Below, piece after piece: positions 9,140 to 17,624 of a stretch of DNA of 64,000 nt. The stretch's first letter is position 1. Each line of letters opens with the position of its first letter. A model generated the notes under the pieces. That model saw nothing but the letters and a program-made list of their open reading frames with translations, had not been told where the DNA came from and did not search any database. A program made the position numbers and the translations under genes. Where the stretch lies: the NCBI RefSeq assembly GCF_021044425.1, contig NZ_JAJNEC010000005.1, positions 1,302,001 to 1,366,000 on the forward strand, in the 5' to 3' direction. This stretch comes from Niabella pedocola (lineage in GTDB: Bacteria > Bacteroidota > Bacteroidia > Chitinophagales > Chitinophagaceae).

Positions 9140-9598
9140 ATGCTGCGACTATTACTCCTCCTGGTGCTGGTTCCCTTTGCAGGCAACGCGCAAACGGGAT
9201 CGGCTGGCGACAACTATAACAAAGCCCTGGCAGACAGCCTGGGCGCCGATCAGTACGGCATGCGGATGTACCAGTTTGTTTTATTAAAAACGGGCGACAG
9301 TACCATTGCCGATAAAGAAAAGGTGGCTTCGCTTTTTAAGGGGCATATGGACAATATCGGCAAACTGGTAGCAGCGCATCAGCTGATCGTAGCCGGACCA
9401 TTTGCAAAAAATCCCCAGCAATACCGTGGACTGTTCATTTTCACCACCAAAACAAAAGAAGAAACAGCAGCATTGCTGGCATCCGATCCGGCGGTCAAAT
9501 CAGGATTGTTGAAAGCAGAGATCTACGGCTGGTACGGATCGGCGGCACTGCCCCTGTACCTACCACTTCATCAACAGATCGAAAAAAGTAATCATTAA
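9140..9598 (+). CDS. Secreted YciI-like domain protein
   Basis: A 152-residue protein with an N-terminal signal peptide (MLRLLLLLVLVPFAGNAQ) and then a YCII-related domain: MRMYQFVLLKTGDS, the central HMDNIGKLVAAHQLIVAGPF, and the final KAEIYGWYGSAALPLY. YciI-like proteins share a ferredoxin-like fold with a conserved His (here in KGHMDNIG) proposed to act in catalysis; the substrate is unknown. Export is unusual for the cytosolic Escherichia coli YciI but common for this branch in Bacteroidota. The methyltransferase gene begins 5 bp after the stop, so the two are probably co-transcribed. Confidence 0.8.
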   Translation: MLRLLLLLVLVPFAGNAQTGSAGDNYNKALADSLGADQYGMRMYQFVLLKTGDSTIADKEKVASLFKGHMDNIGKLVAAHQLIVAGPFAKNPQQYRGLFIFTTKTKEETAALLASDPAVKSGLLKAEIYGWYGSAALPLYLPLHQQIEKSNH

Positions 9599-9603
9599 TA
9601 AAG

Positions 9604-10110
9604 ATGGATATCGGGGAAGCAAGGGGGCTGATTAAAGACATACCGCTGCCTGAAGACAGACCGCTCCAATGGGCAGACTTGGGCTGCGGTACCGGTACAT
9701 TTACCTATGCATTGTTTAGATTGCTTCCCCCGGGAAGTATCTTATATGCTTTCGATAAGCATATACAACTATTTCATGAGCCGGGTATCCGTTTCACACA
9801 ACTCGATTTTGAGACCCAGGCCCTGCCCGTACCCCCGCTTTCCGGTATCCTTATGGCCAATTCATTGCATTATATAAAAGACCAGGAAGCTTTGATCACA
9901 AAGCTCCGGCAGCAATTGGAGCCGGAGGGTACCCTGGTACTGGTTGAGTACGATATCCGGGCTGCAAACAGCTGGGTACCTTTTCCTGTACCTTTGCTAA
10001 AGGCAAAACAACTGGCCGCGCTTTGCGGTTTTAGGAATTTTCATCGAATGGGAACCCGGCCTTCCATATATCACGGAGGAGATATGTATGCGGCCGCTTT
10101 TACACGTTAA
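9604..10110 (+). CDS. Class I SAM-dependent methyltransferase, small
   Basis: A 168-residue Rossmann methyltransferase. Motif I is WADLGCGTGTFTYAL, the acidic end of strand 2 is ILYAFDKH, and motif IV is GILMANSLHYIKDQEAL; RQQLEPEGTLVLVEYD is the post-motif strand. It is shorter than most members but complete in the SAM-binding core, with a short C-terminal substrate part. The methyl acceptor cannot be deduced. It is translationally close to the YciI gene upstream, and the SRPBCC gene follows after 34 bp. Confidence 0.85.
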   Translation: MDIGEARGLIKDIPLPEDRPLQWADLGCGTGTFTYALFRLLPPGSILYAFDKHIQLFHEPGIRFTQLDFETQALPVPPLSGILMANSLHYIKDQEALITKLRQQLEPEGTLVLVEYDIRAANSWVPFPVPLLKAKQLAALCGFRNFHRMGTRPSIYHGGDMYAAAFTR

Positions 10111-10144
10111 ACATTCCATTTTTCTAACGATAAAAAATCAAAAC

Positions 10145-10681
10145 ATGCGTATTCTTAAAAAGATCCTGCTGGTAATTGCAGTGCTCATTTTGCTGGTATT
10201 ACTTGTAGCCGCATTCGTAGACGGCAAAATCAGGTTCGAAAAATCGACAACCATCAATGCCCCTATTGATAAGGTGTGGACCCACGTCAACAGTCTGTCC
10301 GCTATGAACACCTGGAGCCCCTGGACTGATAAAGATCCCGGCATGAAAAAAACCAGCGAAGGTACCGATGGTACGCCCGGTGCCCGGTTCTGCTGGGAGA
10401 GTCAAAAAAAAGATGTAGGTAAAGGTTGTCAAACCATTAAATCTGTAAGTGCCCCATCGCTCATCGAAACCGATCTAAAATTTTATACCCCTTACGAAAG
10501 CGATGCACAGGCATATGTAAAGCTGGAAGCAGCCGGTTCCGGCACTAAGGCCACCTGGGGCTTTAACAGCGAAATGCCTTATCCGTTCCGCATTATGAAA
10601 CTCTTTATGAACATGGAGAAAATGATGGATCCCGATTTTACGCTGGGGCTGCAGCGACTGAAGAAACTGGCGGAGCAATAA
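10145..10681 (+). CDS. SRPBCC-family (START-like) membrane-anchored protein
   Basis: ATG 10145 gives a 178-residue product with one N-terminal membrane segment (MRILKKILLVIAVLILLVLLVAAF) followed by an SRPBCC domain: KSTTINAPIDKVWTHVNSLSAMNTWSPWTDKDPG, then the central strands and the closing long helix FTLGLQRLKKLAEQ. This is the usual 'polyketide cyclase / START-like' form of Bacteroidota, binding a hydrophobic ligand of unknown identity. An upstream in-frame start at 10088 overlaps the methyltransferase and adds residues before the membrane anchor, so it was not used. Confidence 0.85.
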   Translation: MRILKKILLVIAVLILLVLLVAAFVDGKIRFEKSTTINAPIDKVWTHVNSLSAMNTWSPWTDKDPGMKKTSEGTDGTPGARFCWESQKKDVGKGCQTIKSVSAPSLIETDLKFYTPYESDAQAYVKLEAAGSGTKATWGFNSEMPYPFRIMKLFMNMEKMMDPDFTLGLQRLKKLAEQ

Positions 10682-10753
10682 GCATAAAGAAGGCCCATTA
10701 CATTTTGTAGTAACACTTTAACAGGAATATTTACACACAAAAAATAAAATATT

Positions 10754-11185
10754 ATGGCACACATCAATCCTTACATCACGTTCAACGGCAATTGCGAAGA
10801 GGCGTTTAACTTTTATAGATCTGTATTCGGTGGCGAATTCGGTTTTATGGGCCGTTTTAAAGACATGCCGCCACAGGAAGGCTACACCATGCCCGAAGCA
10901 GACGCCAATAGGATCATGCATATCTCCCTGCCCATTGGCAATACGGCACTTATGGGCAGCGATACCGGTGGCGAATGGGCCTCGGGGCATACGGTAGGCA
11001 ACAACATCACCATCTCTTTTAACCCCGATTCCAAAGAAGAAGCAGACCGCGTATTTGGAGCACTTTCCGAAGGCGGTAATGCCACCATGCCGATGGCCGA
11101 TACCTTCTGGGGTGATTATTTTGGAATGTGTACGGACCGGTTTGCGATCAACTGGATGATCAGCATTCATACAAATCCTCAGTAA
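10754..11185 (+). CDS. VOC-superfamily protein (PhnB-like glyoxalase fold)
   Basis: A 143-residue protein of the vicinal-oxygen-chelate fold. It opens with INPYITFNGNCEEAFNFYRSVFGGEF, the PhnB/'3-demethylubiquinone methyltransferase-like' signature, and closes with TFWGDYFGMCTDRFAINWMIS. PhnB-type proteins have lost or changed most metal ligands of true glyoxalases and their role is mostly unknown. A strong hairpin follows 94 bp downstream and may end the transcript of this small-gene row. Confidence 0.88.
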   Translation: MAHINPYITFNGNCEEAFNFYRSVFGGEFGFMGRFKDMPPQEGYTMPEADANRIMHISLPIGNTALMGSDTGGEWASGHTVGNNITISFNPDSKEEADRVFGALSEGGNATMPMADTFWGDYFGMCTDRFAINWMISIHTNPQ

Positions 11186-11278
11186 GCTTTGGCGATCTGC
11201 TGCAAACAATAGACTATATAGAACGTCTTTACCTCCATTTTCTGTTGCATTGCAAAGCAATAACAAACATGCTCATAT

Positions 11279-11317
11279 CAGGAACAGATCCCGGGCTTGT
11301 TCCGGGATCTGTTCCTG
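11279..11317 (+). terminator. Perfect 16-bp stem-loop, possible transcript end
   Basis: CAGGAACAGATCCCGG (11279-11294) and its exact reverse complement CCGGGATCTGTTCCTG (11302-11317) flank a 7-nt loop. The stem is very stable, but only three T follow, so it is not a textbook intrinsic terminator. It lies 94 bp after the VOC gene and about 275 bp before the next gene; it could instead be a mobile or REP-like palindrome. Confidence 0.5.
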
Positions 11318-11534
11318 TTTCCGGGTCGCCCAGAAAAATAAAGCTGAAACAGGTTGCCAATGACACATATCCCACTATTTTGAGAATCAATCTTTCTTTT
11401 GGTTATGCCGCCCGATCAATCGGAAGAGGATGACCATAACTATTTGTTATTTTATATCGATTTGCAACGCAAAGGAAATACGCAGCAAAACATTTTTTAA
11501 GAATAACCAGGTCCGGGCATGCAATTTCCCAACC

Positions 11535-11555
11535 TGCGCAAATTTGATTTGCGCA
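11535..11555 (+). promoter_or_regulatory. 9-bp perfect palindrome upstream of the lipoprotein gene
   Basis: TGCGCAAAT and ATTTGCGCA flank a 3-nt spacer, ending 37 bp before ATG 11593. The position suits an operator or a leader hairpin; no regulator gene is adjacent. The rest of 11186-11592 shows no gene. Confidence 0.35.
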
Positions 11556-11592
11556 TCCGGAACTACGATGCAGCATACCTTGTAATGTGATA

Positions 11593-12270
11593 ATGAACAA
11601 ACAGCCATCTATGCGATTACCAATAGGAACCCGTTTTTTGATCCCGCTCTTTCTTGCGGCAGCCTGTACCAGCCAGCCAAAGCAGCCAGCCGCCCCGGAA
11701 GATGTTGCCGGCCGGTTAAAGGAACTCTGCCAGCTCATTACGAGCAGTTCCGCCGATAAAAACAAGACCATCCTGGCTTTTACCACCATCGATGCCGGTG
11801 TCTTGCGCCGGGAGGCTGCCATACCGGACAAGAGTCATCCGGAGTTTTATCCTGATAGCATTTACAGCATTTTTGCGGTACCGGCCAACCCGGAAGGCAC
11901 CCCATCTGTAAAACGAACAATGCAGACCTGGCACCGGGGTGCAGGTCTTTTTTATGAAGTCCGCTTTCAAATGGAAAGCAGGTACCATACGGTGACCGGC
12001 AGGCAACCGGTATTTGAAGATCCCCTGGACAGTCTGCAAATTTCCCATGCCCTGCTGGCCCAAATTTTTGGGAAAGCTGTTTCCCTTTTCCCCGAGGCAA
12101 TGCAACCCAAAGAATCCCATTATGATTACTATACGTATATCAATCCGGAAACGCGGGATACCGCCTTTATCAAAACCCGTTCTTTTATGAGTCCAGCCTC
12201 AAATGATAACATCATCTACGATATATTCATTGTCAGCAGCACCCTGGATCCTGTTCGGGGACGCAGGTAG
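11593..12270 (+). CDS. Putative lipoprotein, CpcT/CpeT-like (family uncertain)
   Basis: A 225-residue product with a signal and lipobox LAAAC after MRLPIGTRFLIPLF, so probably lipid-anchored. The rest contains ELCQLITSSS near the start, KRTMQTWHRGAGLFYEVRFQM in the middle and YINPETRDTAFIKTRSFMSP towards the end. The combination of a short helical start and a beta-rich body with a Y-x-E-x-R-F strand recalls chromophore-lyase CpcT/CpeT-like proteins that are common in Bacteroidota, but I am not sure of this. A GTG at 11587 and an ATG at 11611 are alternative starts. The antiporter gene downstream is separated by about 160 bp. Confidence 0.7.
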   Translation: MNKQPSMRLPIGTRFLIPLFLAAACTSQPKQPAAPEDVAGRLKELCQLITSSSADKNKTILAFTTIDAGVLRREAAIPDKSHPEFYPDSIYSIFAVPANPEGTPSVKRTMQTWHRGAGLFYEVRFQMESRYHTVTGRQPVFEDPLDSLQISHALLAQIFGKAVSLFPEAMQPKESHYDYYTYINPETRDTAFIKTRSFMSPASNDNIIYDIFIVSSTLDPVRGRR

Positions 12271-12433
12271 GCCTTGTATTTTTACGCGGTGCTTACAGAC
12301 AGTTTAATGACAAAAGTCCGGGCTCTTTTTTGATGCCTGGTGTTCCCTACATTTGTATTGAACAAAAAGATACCGCCCGTGGTTATTAAAATCTCAGGTG
12401 TTTAAAACACGAACCGCCAATCAAACAGAATAT

Positions 12434-14044
12434 ATGATACATGACTACTTACTCATTTCGATCGGAGTTGTAATAGCCGTAATGCTGCTGGTCATATTAG
12501 GCCAGCGGTTAAAAGTAGCCTATCCCATCTTCCTGGTCATTGCCGGGCTGCTCATCAGCCTTACTCCAGGTATGCCCGTACTGCAGATCAACCCGGATAT
12601 CGTATTCCTCATTTTCCTGCCGCCCATTCTTTTTGAAGCGGCCTGGTTTACTTCCTGGAAGGATTTCTGGAAATGGCGGCGTCCTATTTTCCTGCTGGCC
12701 TTTGGGTTGGTATTTCTTACCGCGTTGGTGGTAGCCCTGGCCTCTTCGGCCCTCATCCCCGGCATCACCCTCGCACTTGGATTCCTGCTGGGCGGTATCA
12801 ACTCCCCTCCCGATGCCGTTGCCGCTACATCGGTTTTAAAGCATATGAAGATCCCCAAACGCGATATCACCATCCTTGAAGGTGAAAGCCTGGTGAATGA
12901 CGCTTCCAGTTTGATTGTATTTAAGTTTGCCCTGGCCGCTGTGATGACCGGCCAGTTTGTATGGTATCATGCGCTGAAAGATCTGCTCGTTATGGCCTCC
13001 GGGGGCATCCTGGTGGGGTTGGCCGTAGGGTTTCTTTTTGCATGGCTGCTCAACCGCATCCGGTCCAATTCCAACATTGATACGGTGCTTACCCTTGTGG
13101 TGCCATATGTCATGTACATTGTAGCGGAACGCCTTCATTTTTCCGGCGTGCTGGCCGTGGTGGCTGGTGGACTGATGATGTCGTACCATTCCCATTGCTT
13201 CCTGAGCCATACCACACGCATACAAGCGGTGAATGTCTGGAGCACCCTGATCTTCCTGATCAATGCCTTTATCTTTATCCTGATCGGTTTGGAAATGCCC
13301 GTTGTGGTGCAGGGAATGAAAAATTACTCCATTGCCGACGGTATTAAATATGCCGTGATCCTGGGCGGTATCATTGTGGCCACCCGCATTGCCTGGTGTT
13401 ACCTCATCGCCTTTGCACCCCGCTGGTTCTCAAAAAAGATCCGCAGAACGGAACCCAATCCGGGCTGGCGCGGCCCCTTACTCATGAGCTTTGCGGCCAT
13501 GCGGGGTGTGGTATCACTGGCATCGGCGCTGGCCATTCCACTGGTGCTCTCTTCCGGCGAGGCCTTCCCGCACCGGGATATACTGCTGTTTGTCACCTTT
13601 GTGATCATTGTACTCACCCTGGTTGGGCAAGGCCTGCTCCTGCCCTTGTTTATCAAATGGCTCAACATTAAAGAAATTGATGAAGTGCTGCCCAGGGAAA
13701 AACAGGAGGCCCTGATACAAGCCAGTTTGAAACATGCCGCGCTCACGGCCATTAACAGTAATTACCAGCAGCAGGCTGCACAAAATTCACTGGTGAACCA
13801 TCAGAAAAGAAAACTGGAGAGCGACCTGGAATTATTATCCAATAAACTGCAGTGTATTGCTACATCTGCGCATCATGCGGAAGTGGCTACGGTCAATAAA
13901 GATATTGCGCGTGAGCTGATACAGGTACAACGGCACCAATTGCTGCGTCTGCGGCATGAACAGCAGTTTGAAGATGCCGTTCTCCGCAGCCAGGAGATGC
14001 AGTTGGACCTGGAAGAAGCCAAGATCACGGGGTTTGAACATTAA
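12434..14044 (+). CDS. CPA1-family Na+/H+ antiporter
   Basis: A 536-residue inner-membrane protein with about 12 hydrophobic segments and a charged C-terminal tail of ~100 residues rich in Gln, Glu and Leu (helical). Signatures include FLPPILFEAAW in the third segment, GGINSPPDAVAATSVLKHMKIPKRDITILEGESLVNDASSLIVFKFA (with the ion-binding ND pair), and the SFAAMRGVVSLASALAIPL motif. These are typical of bacterial NhaP-like sodium:proton exchangers used in pH and salt homeostasis. ATG 12434 (MIHDYLLISIG) was preferred over 12398 because the first helix starts directly after it. Confidence 0.92.
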   Translation: MIHDYLLISIGVVIAVMLLVILGQRLKVAYPIFLVIAGLLISLTPGMPVLQINPDIVFLIFLPPILFEAAWFTSWKDFWKWRRPIFLLAFGLVFLTALVVALASSALIPGITLALGFLLGGINSPPDAVAATSVLKHMKIPKRDITILEGESLVNDASSLIVFKFALAAVMTGQFVWYHALKDLLVMASGGILVGLAVGFLFAWLLNRIRSNSNIDTVLTLVVPYVMYIVAERLHFSGVLAVVAGGLMMSYHSHCFLSHTTRIQAVNVWSTLIFLINAFIFILIGLEMPVVVQGMKNYSIADGIKYAVILGGIIVATRIAWCYLIAFAPRWFSKKIRRTEPNPGWRGPLLMSFAAMRGVVSLASALAIPLVLSSGEAFPHRDILLFVTFVIIVLTLVGQGLLLPLFIKWLNIKEIDEVLPREKQEALIQASLKHAALTAINSNYQQQAAQNSLVNHQKRKLESDLELLSNKLQCIATSAHHAEVATVNKDIARELIQVQRHQLLRLRHEQQFEDAVLRSQEMQLDLEEAKITGFEH

Positions 14045-14619
14045 AAGGGTATCGCTCTAATTACTTCGCAACGGAATCGCAACTACAGCAATTGGGAAAT
14101 TTCGCAGCGCCTCTTTTTACGTGATTGATATGCTTTCAAAAAGTGATCACGGCCGTAAAAAAGCAGCGCAGTAATGGTTCTGCAACAAGCAGGCAGCTAG
14201 CGCTTCAACCTATTTTTCGAGAAGGAATTGAAGCTTCTTTTCGATTCGGTTCTATAGTGCGGGGGCGGTCAAACGATTGCTCCGCCGTTTGACCTTGGTT
14301 TTTGCTCCACTTTTTGCCAAGAAAAAGGGGAAAGAGAAAAGAAGGAGAATGCATTTGATTGTCAGTGTATCCTGTCATCTGTTATTGGCAGCAAATCGCG
14401 CAATGGCGAGAAGAGCCGAAGATTTCCTCAATTATCACCGCCCCGTATTGCACAGATATTTTAACTGCTCACAAAAAAGCAACTGATTGCATCGAAATCT
14501 TGTTACCTGCCCTCTTAGCCCGCTTTTTTTCCCAATGCCTCCTACCAGCCGGAAAAAAGCACATCACAGCCGCTATTTTTGGCCAGTCATTTGCAGGAAG
14601 AAATGGAATACGAACCGCT
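14045..14619. other. 575-bp intergenic region without a convincing gene
   Basis: No conserved reading frame is seen; the open frame that continues the exonuclease upstream to 14359 has no recognisable protein. A 9-bp palindrome GGTCAAACG / CGTTTGACC lies at 14267-14294, followed by CTTTTTGCCAAGAAAAAG, itself a short inverted repeat. These look like degenerated dispersed repeat rather than a promoter. Confidence 0.5.
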
Positions 14620-15636
14620 ATGCTCCAATTCAAAGAAGAAGGCATCTATTTCCCCGCAGCCGATCTTTACATAGATCCCTGGAAGCCCGTGTCCCGTGCA
14701 GTGATCACGCATGGACATAGCGACCATGCCCGGCCGGAAATGGGCAGCTATCTTTGTCATACCCTCACCAAAGAGATCATCAAACATCGCCTGGGGCCGG
14801 AGATCGCTGTACAAACCCTGGATTATAACGAACCCCTGCACATCAACGGTGCCACGCTCAGCTTTCATCCCGCAGGTCATATCATCGGCTCTGCACAGGT
14901 ACGACTGGAATACAAGGGCGAGGTATGGGTGGTTACCGGTGATTACAAGCTGCTCAACGACGGGGTTTCCACACCGTATGAACCGATCACCTGTCATAGC
15001 TTTATCACTGAAAGCACGTTCGGACTGCCGGTTTATCAGTTCAAACCCTGCGCTTCTATTTATGAAGCGATCAATCACTGGTGCGCGCAAAACGCCAAAG
15101 AAGGCTACAACAGTGTGCTTATTGGCTATGCCCTGGGTAAGGCCCAGAACATCCTGGCCAACCTGGACCCGGAACTGGGGGTGCCCCTGCTGCACGGTGC
15201 AGTATTTAATATGAATGAAGCCCTGGCCCGGTCGGGACAGCTATTCCCTGGCGAATGGCTGACCCCGGAAACCCCGGCCGACCGGTTGAAAAATACCGTT
15301 GTAGTGGCACCGCAAAGTGTATTGGGTACGCCCTGGCTACGCAAGCTGCAGCCGTACCGGATAGCAGTTTGCAGCGGCTGGATGGCCCTGCGCGGCCCCC
15401 GGCGGCGGCTTTCGGTGGATAAAGGATTTGCCCTCAGCGATCATTGCGATTTTGAGCAGCTCAATACCGCCATCAAAGCAACGGGTGCCCAGCATATTTA
15501 TGTAACCCATGGCTACCAGGCAGTGTACAGCCGGTGGTTGCGCGAGCAATATGGGCTGAATGCTGTGGAGCTCACTACCCACTTTGAGAACAATGAAGAA
15601 GCCATTACCGGTGAAGATCAAAAAACGCCCGAATGA
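14620..15636 (+). CDS. Ligase-associated DNA exonuclease (metallo-beta-lactamase fold)
   Basis: A 338-residue MBL-fold nuclease. The metal site THGHSDHA has His31, His33, Asp35 and His36; further motifs are FHPAGHIIGSAQV, WVVTGDYK and the late SDHCDFEQL and YVTHGYQ segments. This is the family always found next to a bacterial LigB-type ATP-dependent ligase and related to the CPSF/SNM1 nucleases. Its start at 14620 (MLQFKEEGIYFPAADLYIDPW) is the conserved family start. The stop overlaps the ligase start by 4 bp (ATGA), so translation is coupled. It probably trims DNA ends before ligation. Confidence 0.92.
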   Translation: MLQFKEEGIYFPAADLYIDPWKPVSRAVITHGHSDHARPEMGSYLCHTLTKEIIKHRLGPEIAVQTLDYNEPLHINGATLSFHPAGHIIGSAQVRLEYKGEVWVVTGDYKLLNDGVSTPYEPITCHSFITESTFGLPVYQFKPCASIYEAINHWCAQNAKEGYNSVLIGYALGKAQNILANLDPELGVPLLHGAVFNMNEALARSGQLFPGEWLTPETPADRLKNTVVVAPQSVLGTPWLRKLQPYRIAVCSGWMALRGPRRRLSVDKGFALSDHCDFEQLNTAIKATGAQHIYVTHGYQAVYSRWLREQYGLNAVELTTHFENNEEAITGEDQKTPE

Positions 15637-17222
15637 AAGATTTTGTAACCTTATTCCAGGAGATCGACGCCACCACGAAGACCAACGCCAAGATAGCAGC
15701 GCTGGTTACCTATTTTCAAAACGCGGCTCCGCAGGACCGGCTATGGGCCATTACGCTATTAATGGGTAATCGCCCGCGGCGGCCGGTGAAGACCACCGAT
15801 CTGCGGGCATGGGTTGCAGCCATCACCGATCTTCCCTTGTGGCTGATCGAAGAATCGTATTACATTGTGGGAGATCTTGCGGAAACCCTGGCACTGTTGG
15901 CAGGTGACCAGGAAAATACCGAAGCCCCTGTTCTTACACTCACTGAATTATTACAGGCCCTGCAACAATTGGCCGGTTTAAATCCGGAAGAACAGCAGGC
16001 ATTTATTACCCGCTTCTGGATGGATCATCGTGGTGAAGACAATTTTGTTTTTAATAAGCTGATCACCGGCAATTTCCGGATGGGGGTTAGCAAGCAACTC
16101 GTCATTAAAGCCCTGGCGCAATATATCGGCCAGGATGAAAAAGCCATCGCCCACCGGCTCATGGGTAAATGGGATCCCGCCGCCGAAACCCTGGAATCGC
16201 TTTTTGGAGACCGCACCGTAGAAAATAAAGCATACCTGCCTTATCCCTTTTTCCTGGCTTATCCGCTGGAAGGCACACCGGAAGCCATCCTGGGCCCGAT
16301 CACCGACTGGTACCTGGAAAAGAAATTTGATGGCATCCGCGGACAAATCATCGTCCGTAACCACCAGGTATTTGTATGGAGCCGCGGCGAGGAACTGGTC
16401 ACCGATAAATTCCCGGAATTTGACCGGCTGCAAGACCTGCTGCCCAACGGAACCGTTATCGATGGAGAGATCATTCCCTGGAAAGACGGACAGGTGCTGC
16501 CTTTTGCGCAGATGCAAACGCGCATCGGCCGTAAAAAGCTCACGCCAAAGCACCTTAGCGAAGTACCCCTGATCATGATCTGTTACGACCTGCTGGAATA
16601 TAACGGGGAAGACATCCGCAGCAAAACACTGGAAGAACGCAGGCTGTTGCTCACCACCCTGCTGGCATTGCCATCGGTCAACTCTGTTTTGCAGTTATCG
16701 CATTTGCTCGAATTTGATCACTGGGAAGAAGCAGCGCAATTCCGTGCCCGGGCAAGAGATTTCTTTTGTGAGGGCATCATGATCAAACGGATCAGCAGCG
16801 TGTATGAAACCGGCCGGCGCCGGGGCAACTGGTGGAAATGGAAAACCGCCCCCATGACCGTTGATGCCGTGCTCATCTATGCCCAAAGCGGCTCCGGCAG
16901 AAGGTCTAACCTGTTTACCGATTATACCTTTGCCGTTTGGGATGGTGACCAGCTGGTACCTTTTACCAAGGCCTACTCCGGTCTTACCGACAAAGAGATC
17001 CTGCGGCTCGACCGCTGGGTTAAGACCCATACCATTGAAAAATTCGGACCTGTCAGAAGTGTACAACCGGAGCTGGTGTTTGAGATCGCTTTTGAGGGCA
17101 TCCAGGAAAGTAAGCGACATAAATCCGGTGTGGCTCTCCGCTTTCCCCGCATCCTGCGCTGGCGGGAGGATAAGCCCGCGACGGAGGCCAATACAAAGGA
17201 AGATCTGCGGACATTGTTGTAA
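15633..17222 (+). CDS. ATP-dependent DNA ligase
   Basis: A 529-residue LigB-type bacterial ATP-dependent ligase. An N-terminal helical DNA-binding domain (residues 1-200) precedes the nucleotidyltransferase core with the catalytic lysine in EKKFDGIRGQ (Lys231), then VIDGEIIPW, the MICYDLLEYNG segment, EGIMIKR and WWKWKTAPMTVDAVLIYAQ, and an OB-fold to the end. The start is fused by 4 bp to the exonuclease gene. Such ligases normally belong to a four-gene set with an Lhr-like helicase and the phosphodiesterase PdeM; neither is present on the downstream side. Role: nick sealing in DNA repair. Confidence 0.93.
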   Translation: MKDFVTLFQEIDATTKTNAKIAALVTYFQNAAPQDRLWAITLLMGNRPRRPVKTTDLRAWVAAITDLPLWLIEESYYIVGDLAETLALLAGDQENTEAPVLTLTELLQALQQLAGLNPEEQQAFITRFWMDHRGEDNFVFNKLITGNFRMGVSKQLVIKALAQYIGQDEKAIAHRLMGKWDPAAETLESLFGDRTVENKAYLPYPFFLAYPLEGTPEAILGPITDWYLEKKFDGIRGQIIVRNHQVFVWSRGEELVTDKFPEFDRLQDLLPNGTVIDGEIIPWKDGQVLPFAQMQTRIGRKKLTPKHLSEVPLIMICYDLLEYNGEDIRSKTLEERRLLLTTLLALPSVNSVLQLSHLLEFDHWEEAAQFRARARDFFCEGIMIKRISSVYETGRRRGNWWKWKTAPMTVDAVLIYAQSGSGRRSNLFTDYTFAVWDGDQLVPFTKAYSGLTDKEILRLDRWVKTHTIEKFGPVRSVQPELVFEIAFEGIQESKRHKSGVALRFPRILRWREDKPATEANTKEDLRTLL

Positions 17223-17403
17223 TACCTATACACAACCGGAAGGCCTGCACAAGATGTGAACTGTAATTCGCTCTTGATGGTTGGGCAAAGTGAAGTCTTT
17301 TTCCCTTCGAATATAATACAAAAAACAGTCGGCCTGATCTTCTTTCAACTCCCGAATTATTCCGGAGACAGCACCCGCTAATAAGAGACAGAGTGCCGTA
17401 GGC

Positions 17404-17624
17404 CGGTATATTTCAGCTGCCGGAAGCCCAAATAGTTTGGAACCAAGTAACCCCGGAGCAAAGCAAGGGCATTACCCCGCCTACCTGGGAGCTGTTCCCG
17501 GAAGGGGACCAGACCCGCGTACTGCTCACTGGCAGATGGTGGTCCGGCCTTTGCAAAAGAAAACTATGAGCAGGGCTGGAAGGAAATTATGGGCAGGTCG
17601 CTTCGTGGCTTTCTGGAGCAATGA
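17404..17624 (+). pseudogene. Frameshifted remnant of an AHSA1/SRPBCC domain gene
   Basis: In one frame (about 17404-17531) the translation ends PPTWELFPEGDQTRVLLT, and one base away the next frame continues DGGPAFAKENYEQGWKEIMG to a stop at 17622-17624. Joined, this is the typical C-terminal half of an AHSA1 protein (TW-E-L--G--TR-L-T ... FA-ENY-QGW--I-G). A single-base shift near 17530 separates the halves, and a TAG near 17396 closes the frame upstream, so the first half of the gene is lost. The end overlaps the 3' end of the opposite MFS gene. The rest of 17223-17403 shows nothing. Confidence 0.7.

Noticed and set aside
14267..14294. Palindrome considered as a tRNA-like or riboswitch structure
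   Set aside because: Only a simple 9-bp hairpin; no cloverleaf, no conserved T-loop sequence, no downstream gene at riboswitch distance.
14359..14619. In-frame upstream extension of the exonuclease
   Set aside because: The extra 87 residues have no conserved pattern; MLQFKEEGIYFP at 14620 is the family start.
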